5,916 bases of DNA from Myxococcales bacterium (GTDB lineage Bacteria; Myxococcota; Bradymonadia; REDH01): the NCBI GenBank assembly GCA_018970625.1, contig JAGWVZ010000247.1, positions 1 through 5,916 of the forward strand, read 5' to 3'. Shown here piece after piece: positions 1 to 4,931 of the stretch. The notes under the pieces were generated by a model. That model did no database searches. It saw only the letters and a list, made by a program, of their open reading frames with translations, and was not told the DNA's origin. Positions within the stretch are counted from its first letter, which is position 1. Every line of letters begins with the position of its first letter. The position numbers and the translations under genes were made by a program.

Positions 1-1362
1 CTGGGCTCGCTTCCGAATCCTGTCATCGAGAGTGACGTCATCACGCTCGCGGTCAACGAGATCGATCTGGGCTCGGCGCGTGTGTTTGTGGACATCACCG
101 ACTCCGGACTGGAGGTCTTCATCGACTTCCCCGACGTCTATATCGAGACCGCCGGCGCGCTCACTTTTGCCGGTGAAGTGCTTGACCTGACAGGCAGCCT
201 GTCCATTTCGCTCGCCGCGCTTATCGATCTGGACCTGAACAAGCCCACCCGTGAAGACGAGCTCGAGGTAGAGGTCGTTGAGCTCGCGCTGGCGCTTGAG
301 TCCGTCGACCCGAACTTTGTGAGTCCCGAGGCCAACGCCATCTTTGAGCTGGCCGACAGCCTGCTGTTTGGAACCGTCGAGACGGTGCTGGTGGACTCGC
401 TCGCCGGCTCGTTCATCGATCAAATTCCGATGCTGGTCGAAGACCTGCTGCTGAGCATCGATGGGCTACTGAATGGCGCGCCCATTGTGCTCGAGACAGG
501 CATTCTGCCTACCATCTCCATCGCACTTCAGGGGGAGATCGCGACCATCCGCTCCACGCCGCGCTCCAATCTGACCATCGGTCTGGACCTGAGCGTCGGC
601 ACGGATCAGGGGCCCGCGTTCCCCGATTCGCCAGGTGTTGCGCTTTCGGTTCCCGAAACCACAGCACCCGGTTTCTTCTCGGCCAGCCGCCTGCAGATCG
701 GCCTCAAGCAGTCGCTCATCAACGGCCTTTTGTACGCCGTGTGGAACAGCGGCGCCCTGAAGGCCGACGTCTCCTCGGTGCTTCCGCCCGAGTTCGCGGC
801 CTTGCTCAGCCTGGTCGAAATCGACGCTCAACTGCCTCCCCTGCTCACCAGCGCGTCGGCCGATGAGACCGACCTGCCGTTCCTGCTGAGCGTGGGACAG
901 TTTCAGGTCACGCTCGGAAATGGCGTCTCCGAAGACCTCATTGGCGCCACACTTCGTATTGGCGCCGACATCCGATTTGCCGACGGCAGCATCAGCATTG
1001 TTCTGGATGATGTGCCGCAGCTTGAGCTCTGGCTCATCTCGTCCACCGGAACAGAGCCTATCTTCACCGATCTGGGTGACCTGCGCTCGCTGATTGTCGA
1101 TGGCCTGTGGTCACAGCTCACCGGCGACCTGCTGGGCGGCCTCTCGTTTGCGATTCCTGCGCTCAGCGGCGATATCTTTGCCGGTATCTCACCCGACCTG
1201 GCGGCGCTGCAGCTGAACATTGTCATTGACCGACCCATTGTGCTTCGCAATGGCTACGTCATTGTCGATGGCGGCATTGATGCGTATTTTCCGCCCGCCG
1301 GCGAAGGCTCTGCAGACCCGGGCGAGGGCTCTGCTCCCGGCGAGGGCTCTGCCATTCCCTGA
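1..1362 (+). CDS. BPI/LBP/CETP-like (TULIP) two-barrel lipid-binding protein, 5' end missing
   Basis: The frame is open from the left edge, so the true start and any signal peptide lie outside; 453 residues are visible. They consist of alternating hydrophobic beta-strands and two long amphipathic helices. The first helix is at visible residues about 108-155, rich in Leu/Ile/Val. The second, about 228-252, contains the stretch NGLLYAVWNSGAL. This order resembles the BPI family: N-terminal barrel, helix, linker strands, then a C-terminal barrel opening with a 'dyffNtaglvyqeaGvL'-like helix. A later PP-strand segment (about 278-305) and a C-terminal 'RPIVLRNGYVIVDGGIDAYF' segment also match in position. 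Family members bind lipids inside tubular barrels. Visible length is close to a BPI minus its first 60 or so residues. Unlike cationic, disulfide-bonded BPI, this protein is strongly acidic (about 65 Asp/Glu against 13 Lys/Arg by hand count) and has no Cys, which argues against LPS binding. It ends in a GEGSA-repeat tail. The fold is inferred by eye; the ligand is unknown. Confidence 0.7.
   Translation: MGSLPNPVIESDVITLAVNEIDLGSARVFVDITDSGLEVFIDFPDVYIETAGALTFAGEVLDLTGSLSISLAALIDLDLNKPTREDELEVEVVELALALESVDPNFVSPEANAIFELADSLLFGTVETVLVDSLAGSFIDQIPMLVEDLLLSIDGLLNGAPIVLETGILPTISIALQGEIATIRSTPRSNLTIGLDLSVGTDQGPAFPDSPGVALSVPETTAPGFFSASRLQIGLKQSLINGLLYAVWNSGALKADVSSVLPPEFAALLSLVEIDAQLPPLLTSASADETDLPFLLSVGQFQVTLGNGVSEDLIGATLRIGADIRFADGSISIVLDDVPQLELWLISSTGTEPIFTDLGDLRSLIVDGLWSQLTGDLLGGLSFAIPALSGDIFAGISPDLAALQLNIVIDRPIVLRNGYVIVDGGIDAYFPPAGEGSADPGEGSAPGEGSAIP
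1300..1353 (+). repeat. three-copy GEGSA coding repeat at the C-terminus of the BPI-like protein
   Basis: Three 15-base units (1300-1314, 1321-1335, 1339-1353) read GGCGARGGCTCTGCN and encode GEGSA. They are separated by Asp-Pro and Pro codons. They form a flexible hydrophilic tail after the last predicted strand, just before the stop. The near-identical bases suggest recent in-frame duplication; all spacings are multiples of three, so copy-number change would not shift the frame. Confidence 0.85.
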
Positions 1363-1397
1363 GCGTTGGTGACCCACCGCTACCCGGTTGATGGTCT

Positions 1398-1859
1398 ATG
1401 TGGAGACTCGTTCGGTGTATCTGGCTCGTGGTCTTTCTCACGGGCTTTGCGACGGTGACGGCTGCAGAAGACGGTCGCTTTGGCCTGGGCATACAGGTCG
1501 GCAACCCCACAGGCATCACCGGAAAGCACCACTTTCGGGGGCGCCCTGTCTTCATTGACTGGGCGCTTGGTTTCTCGCTGTTCGAGGGTCGCGGCCTGAA
1601 CACCCACCTCGACTTTCTGTGGCAACCCCGGCTGATGACCTTCGACCGGGCCAGAATGGACCTTTATTTTGGAGTGGGCCCGCAGCTTTGGGCCCAGAAC
1701 GACAACGTGAATCTGGGGGTACGCGCTCCCCTCGGCGTAGACTTCATTCTCGATCGCGTGCCGATCGATGTGTTTGTAGAGGTTGCAGCAGGCCTGTGGA
1801 TCGTCGAAGGTGCAGACTTCAACGTCGACGCCGGAGCAGGATTCCGGTGGTGGTTCTAA
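1398..1859 (+). CDS. small outer-membrane beta-barrel protein, DUF3996 / BAPKO_0422-like
   Basis: This 153-residue protein begins with a clear signal peptide: MWRLVR, then a hydrophobic core, then VTA|AED with cleavage near residue 22 or 23. The mature part is made of short alternating beta-strands rich in Gly and aromatics, such as GLGIQVGNPTGITGK (29-43), YFGVGPQLW (90-98), NLGVRAPLGVDF (105-116) and VFVEVAAGLWI (125-135). It ends in FRWWF. A C-terminal aromatic residue is typical of outer-membrane barrels assembled by BAM. The strand order, with 'GNPTGIT', 'LGVRAPLGV' and 'DVFVEVAAGL', resembles the DUF3996 family, whose Borrelia member BAPKO_0422 is a predicted eight-stranded barrel. The start is fixed by an in-frame TGA at 1389-1391; I see no good Shine-Dalgarno in front of it. 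The gene lies 35 bases after the BPI-like gene and 10 before the next, consistent with one operon. Its function is unknown; a membrane anchor or small pore is possible. Confidence 0.8.
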   Translation: MWRLVRCIWLVVFLTGFATVTAAEDGRFGLGIQVGNPTGITGKHHFRGRPVFIDWALGFSLFEGRGLNTHLDFLWQPRLMTFDRARMDLYFGVGPQLWAQNDNVNLGVRAPLGVDFILDRVPIDVFVEVAAGLWIVEGADFNVDAGAGFRWWF

Positions 1860-1860
1860 C

Positions 1861-1864
1861 GAGG
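1861..1864 (+). promoter_or_regulatory. ribosome-binding site deciding a GTG start
   Basis: GAGG lies 5 bases before the GTG at 1870, immediately after the TAA of the beta-barrel gene. No ATG is available before the lipoprotein signal sequence, so this site supports GTG 1870 over the TTG at 1783, which would place 29 residues without signal character in front. Confidence 0.65.
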
Positions 1865-1869
1865 CGACC

Positions 1870-3519
1870 GTGAACGACACAAACAGGCCACGCGCACGAG
1901 CGCGACATCTCTTTGCCGTGGCAAGTGCCCTCCTGCTGGCGGGGTGCGGTCGAACCGGGCTGGTCGATACGCCCCGCGTTTCAGCCGACGTGTCGCCAGA
2001 CATCGCTACCGACGTCGAACTCGACGCTGCCGACGTCGAGGCGGACCTGGAAAGCGACGCGATCGAACCCAAACCCGACGCCGATTCTCCCGTGGTGTGC
2101 GGCGACGGCGTCATACAGTTCGGTGAGGAATGCGACGACGGGGAAGCCAACTCTGACGAAGCCGCCAATGCCTGCCGCACGACCTGTGAGTTCGCTTTCT
2201 GCGGAGACGGTGTCGTCGATGATGCCGAGGTTTGCGACGACGGCAACGCGATCGATACAGACGAATGTGGCAGCACCTGTCGGCCAGCCAGCGGCGTGTG
2301 CGCGGAGTGTGAGACCGATGCCGACTGCGGTCGCCCGGTGGACCGCTGCCTGACGCTCCCCGATGGTCGAGCCTGCGGAGTCGCCTGCGAGAGCAGCGCG
2401 GACTGCCCCGAAGGTACCGAGTGCGCTGACAGTGGAGCCAACGCGGGTCAATGTGTTCCCGTCTCCGGGGTCTGTGTCGGCTGTTTTGACCGCGACGGCG
2501 ACCAGTATGGCATTGGCGACGACTGTGCCGGGCCCGACTGCGACGACACGAACCGGGCCATCAATCCCGGCGCCGAGGAGATCTGCGACGACATCGACAA
2601 CAACTGCAATGTCGAAAATGACGAAGTGTGCCCGCCCGACCTGCTGGTAAACGCCGAGACCATCGAGTTGGCAGGGCGCGGGTTGCTGTACGATCGCGTA
2701 CAGGTCTCTAACGGCGGTCGCATCAACGTGACGCCCTATGCCGGCGTGCCCGGCGCTCCTTCACCAGACGATGAGACGGGCTGCCTCGAGATTACGGGCC
2801 GCATTATCGTGATCGAAGAAGATGGCACCATCGATGCCTCGGGCGCAGGTGGAGCGGGCGCGGGTCAGGGGCAGGAAGCCGGTTTCGGACGCGGACTTCG
2901 CAACACAGGTCCCGGCGGCGGTGGCCATGGCGGAGTTGGCGGTGCCGGGCCCGAGCTGGGGCAGGGCGGTAGAACTTACGGCGACAACATCTCCTCGGAC
3001 GTGGACCAGGGCTCCAACGGCGGCGGCTTTGAGATCTACGAAGCGACTGGCAGCGGTGACGCCTGCGACCAGCTGGTAGGCTTGCGCACCGAGGGCGGAC
3101 GCGGCGGCGGCTGCATCATCCTGCGGTCGGCCAACATCATCGTGCTGGGCGACCTGCTGGCCGACGGAGAAGCCGGCACGGACGCCGTCACGGGTTCTCG
3201 CCCTGCGCCGGTCGATGCCGGCGCGGGTGGCTCGGGCGGCGGCGTCGTGCTCGACGCCACCCGGCTTCAGATTGGGCCAACCGCCGTCATTTCGGTGAAC
3301 GGTGGCACCGGCGGGCGCGGCGGCACCTACACCATCGGTGATGGTGAGCGCGATCGCTGCGTCGGAAACGGCGGCGGCGGCGGCGGTGGTGGCCGCATCA
3401 AAATGTTCGCAGAAAACTCGACCATTCGGGGCATCTTCCGTGCCGCCGGCGCGCTCGGCGGCACAGGCCCCCAGTCTAACGCGACCGCCGGTCAGGTGGG
3501 CGTCATTCGCAGACCCTAG
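1870..3519 (+). CDS. modular surface lipoprotein: Cys-rich DUF4215 repeats, MopE-type metal-binding motif, Gly-rich C-terminal half
   Basis: The product has 549 residues from GTG 1870. An Arg-rich start and hydrophobic core lead to lipobox LAGC (23-26), so Cys26 should be lipidated. An Asp/Val/Ala linker follows (about 32-75). Two DUF4215 / myxococcus cysteine-rich repeats lie at about 77-106 (CGDGVIQFGEECDDG) and 111-137 (CGDGVVDDAEVCDDGN), then a further Cys-rich stretch (144-205) with DADCG and SADCPEGTEC motifs. Residues 206-254 match the MopE-type putative metal-binding motif: DRDGDQYG, DCDDTNRAINPGAEEICD, DIDNNC. From about 260 the chain alternates short beta segments with Gly-rich loops (GGGGHGGVGG, GGSGGGVVL, eight consecutive Gly at 501-508). 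These suggest a repetitive beta solenoid or an extended surface structure. Such layouts are common in Myxococcota envelope proteins of unknown role. Export to the cell surface is inference. It is the last gene of the apparent operon. Confidence 0.85.
   Translation: MNDTNRPRARARHLFAVASALLLAGCGRTGLVDTPRVSADVSPDIATDVELDAADVEADLESDAIEPKPDADSPVVCGDGVIQFGEECDDGEANSDEAANACRTTCEFAFCGDGVVDDAEVCDDGNAIDTDECGSTCRPASGVCAECETDADCGRPVDRCLTLPDGRACGVACESSADCPEGTECADSGANAGQCVPVSGVCVGCFDRDGDQYGIGDDCAGPDCDDTNRAINPGAEEICDDIDNNCNVENDEVCPPDLLVNAETIELAGRGLLYDRVQVSNGGRINVTPYAGVPGAPSPDDETGCLEITGRIIVIEEDGTIDASGAGGAGAGQGQEAGFGRGLRNTGPGGGGHGGVGGAGPELGQGGRTYGDNISSDVDQGSNGGGFEIYEATGSGDACDQLVGLRTEGGRGGGCIILRSANIIVLGDLLADGEAGTDAVTGSRPAPVDAGAGGSGGGVVLDATRLQIGPTAVISVNGGTGGRGGTYTIGDGERDRCVGNGGGGGGGGRIKMFAENSTIRGIFRAAGALGGTGPQSNATAGQVGVIRRP
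3370..3393 (+). repeat. GGN (mostly GGC) triplet tract encoding eight glycines
   Basis: Eight consecutive Gly codons, five GGC, two GGT and a final GGC, encode residues 501-508 of the Gly-rich lipoprotein. The tract is the longest of several GGC-rich runs between about 2840 and 3500. Triplet slippage would alter loop length without breaking the frame. Confidence 0.8.
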
Positions 3520-3544
3520 CGCCGCCCTGCACCACGGCGCCCAT

Positions 3545-3580
3545 CGTACCTTCGGGTCAAGGGCCACGTGACCCGGTACG
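3545..3580 (+). terminator. bulged hairpin after the lipoprotein gene, candidate terminator
   Basis: CGTACC (3545-3550) and GGGTCA (3554-3559) pair perfectly with TGACCCGGTACG (3569-3580). This gives a 12-bp stem with a 3-base TTC bulge and a 9-base loop. It starts 26 bases after the stop of the lipoprotein gene and before the promoter of the next gene, where a terminator is expected. It lacks a proper U-tract (only TT follows), so it could instead be an RNA 3'-end stabiliser or a protein-binding site. An alternative small hairpin, ACC-TTCG-GGT, uses the left arm. Confidence 0.5.
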
Positions 3581-3604
3581 TTCCAGGTTGAACCACAGCG
3601 TGGC

Positions 3605-3632
3605 TTGACCCACGAACGGCCGCGTCTACAGT
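3605..3632 (+). promoter_or_regulatory. sigma70-like promoter for the DUF493 gene
   Basis: TTGACC (3605-3610; 5 of 6 to consensus) and TACAGT (3627-3632; 4 of 6) are separated by 16 bases. Transcription would begin near 3639, leaving an untranslated leader of about 25 bases before ATG 3665. This gives the DUF493 gene its own transcript, separate from the operon upstream. Confidence 0.5.
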
Positions 3633-3654
3633 CTGGCGTCGGATACGAACCAGA

Positions 3655-3660
3655 AGAGGA
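3655..3660 (+). promoter_or_regulatory. ribosome-binding site of the DUF493 gene
   Basis: AGAGGA lies 4 bases before ATG 3665. It favours this start over the in-frame TTG at 3605, which falls on the -35 element and would add 20 residues unlike the family's N-terminus. Confidence 0.7.
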
Positions 3661-3664
3661 CACC

Positions 3665-3949
3665 ATGAAAGGTCTTCCGTCCATTGAGTTGCTTGAGAGC
3701 ACCCACACCTTTCCGTGTCATTACACCTACAAGGTGTTCGGACCGCATGGCGACGAGCTCATCACCGTCGTCCGAAATGCCGCAGAGCAGGTCGCCGGCC
3801 TGCCCAGCTATGTCCAGCACAGCTATCGGCAGAGCTCCGGTGGCGTACACGGTTGCGTGACACTCGAGGTGTACATGCAGACCGCGCACCAGGTTCAGGC
3901 CCTCTACGTCGAGCTGGGTAGCCTGTCGGTCGTGCGCATGCTGATGTGA
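3665..3949 (+). CDS. DUF493 (YbeD-like) family protein
   Basis: The product is a 94-residue cytoplasmic protein without signal or membrane segments. It matches the DUF493 family, whose E. coli member YbeD is about 87 residues with an ACT-like ferredoxin fold. The match covers an opening FPCHYTYKVFG (16-26), like YbeD's 'FPTPFTYKVMG', a helix ELITVVRNAAEQV (31-43), a strand region with 'SSGGVHGCVTLEVYMQTAHQV' spacing, and the C-terminal VQALYVELGSLSVVRMLM (77-94), which follows YbeD's 'VETLYEELGKIDIVRMVL' closely. The role is poorly defined; in enterobacteria ybeD is next to lipB, but nothing here concerns lipoate. The gene stands alone between an envelope operon upstream and a convergent operon downstream, with its own promoter and ribosome-binding site. 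Confidence 0.88.
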   Translation: MKGLPSIELLESTHTFPCHYTYKVFGPHGDELITVVRNAAEQVAGLPSYVQHSYRQSSGGVHGCVTLEVYMQTAHQVQALYVELGSLSVVRMLM

Positions 3950-3953
3950 CCTG

Positions 3954-3982
3954 CCGCCGCCGCGCGATTATTCGGACGGCGG
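3954..3982. terminator. weak inverted repeat between convergent genes
   Basis: CCGCCG (3954-3959) can pair with CGGCGG (3977-3982) across a 17-base loop, spanning the 18-base gap between the two convergent stop codons. There is no T-tract, and such pairs are common in GC-rich DNA. It is listed because it is the only candidate for separating the two transcripts. Confidence 0.2.
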
Positions 3983-4930
3983 ATTAAACAGGTAAATGGG
4001 CATAAGTGTCAGCGACGCGGCAACCGAGAGCGAGTCACACTCGGTCTCGACGGACAGGTCAGAAATCAACGGCCCAAGCTGCTCAAGCGCTGCTGGAATC
4101 CGGTCCTGAATACCGGGCGTCCGCGCGATATCGAGAATGTTGGCCAGCGTGACCGCACCGCCGGTCATGAGGACGGTGGGCCCGGTCTCGGTCATCTCGG
4201 CCCGAATCAGCGCGCCGTGTAGCGTGACATCAAAGCGGAAGGTGAAGACGAAGATCGGGAGGGGCAATGTCTGAGTACCCGCAGTAAACACCCCATCCGT
4301 AATGCTGCCACCCGTAATGCGGGTCACGGGCTCATTGATATCGAGCGTGAGCGTCTGCCAGGGCTGCAGCGTGTTGTCTGCACCCACAATGGGAGCGCCC
4401 ACCGCCCTGCCAATCGACACGGTTACGTCATCGTCATTCAGCCAGTCGTCCACACCGCTGAAGACAGCCACAATCAGAAGGTCACCCTCGTTGATCGCCG
4501 ACTGAATCAGGGTGGGCAGGGCCGCTCCACCGGCGGATTCAATCACCGGCAGCAGCGATGCGAACTGGTTATCGATCCCTGTCTCGCCGGCCGCGTTGGT
4601 ATAGTCGGGCTGGTTGCAGCCGGTGCCATCGCTGCCGTTACTGACCGTGCCATCCAGATCAAAACCTTCGACAATTCCACCGGGTAGCTCACGCGAGAAG
4701 TTGAACTCGCGGGCGATGTACACCGTGGTGGTCGGCGGAGTGGCCCGGGGAGCGGTGACTTCCGGCTCGATGTCCGGTGTGCCCGCATCAGCTGCGACGT
4801 CTGCTCCAACATCGGCGCTGGCATCCGTCACCACATCGGGAGCAGACTGCGCAGGCGAGTCTTCGTCCGCACAGGCGCCGACCGCAAGGAATAGAAGCGC
4901 CAGAGCGCGCACATGAGATGGGCTCGTCAT
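3968..4930 (-). CDS. secreted lipoprotein with Asp/Ala-rich linker, unknown function
   Basis: The product has 320 residues from ATG 4930. The signal peptide MTSPSHVRALALLFLAVGAC ends in a lipobox-like VGAC, so Cys20 should be lipidated. An Ala/Asp-rich linker (about 30-65) leads to a mainly beta-stranded domain (about 68-317). Features there include EGFDLDGTVSNGSDG (88-102), GIDNQFASLLPVIE (118-131), SAINEGDLLIVAVFSGVDDW (144-163) and a closing strand LTLMPIYLF (307-315). C105 and C298 are the only mature cysteines besides the lipidated one and could form a disulfide. The combination 'FDLDG... C..PDYT...GE.GIDNQ...LLP' recalls secreted proteins of myxobacteria, but I cannot name a domain. The start is chosen because ATG 4930 has a GGAGG in front and begins the signal sequence; the upstream in-frame ATG at 4984 would bury the signal. 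It directly follows the DUF1552 gene, suggesting a joint envelope role. Confidence 0.85.
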   Translation of the reverse strand: MTSPSHVRALALLFLAVGACADEDSPAQSAPDVVTDASADVGADVAADAGTPDIEPEVTAPRATPPTTTVYIAREFNFSRELPGGIVEGFDLDGTVSNGSDGTGCNQPDYTNAAGETGIDNQFASLLPVIESAGGAALPTLIQSAINEGDLLIVAVFSGVDDWLNDDDVTVSIGRAVGAPIVGADNTLQPWQTLTLDINEPVTRITGGSITDGVFTAGTQTLPLPIFVFTFRFDVTLHGALIRAEMTETGPTVLMTGGAVTLANILDIARTPGIQDRIPAALEQLGPLISDLSVETECDSLSVAASLTLMPIYLFNPPSE

Positions 4931-4931
4931 G

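Noticed and set aside
1783..1869. TTG start giving a 29-residue longer lipoprotein
   Set aside because: It would overlap the beta-barrel gene by 77 bases and push the signal peptide inward; GTG 1870 has a GAGG and places the lipobox at residue 26.
1380..2441. Long minus-strand open frame of 353 codons opposite the beta-barrel and lipoprotein genes
   Set aside because: Its Ser/Ala/Arg-rich product has no domain character and lies antisense to two well-supported genes with signal peptides; open antisense frames are expected in GC-rich DNA.
3370..3393. GGC tract as a phase-variation switch
   Set aside because: The units are triplets in frame, so length change would alter loop size only and not turn the gene on or off.
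3593..3603. CCAC-AGC-GTGG inverted repeat just before the -35 element, as an operator
   Set aside because: A 4-bp arm is too short to be meaningful without a second copy elsewhere.
3605..3664. Upstream TTG start for the DUF493 gene
   Set aside because: The extra 20 residues do not fit the family and the codon overlaps the -35 element; ATG 3665 has a good ribosome-binding site.
2761..3708. Minus-strand open frame of 315 codons opposite the Gly-rich region
   Set aside because: It is the complement of Gly codons (Ala/Thr-rich product), covers the hairpin and promoter, and has no convincing signal or domain.
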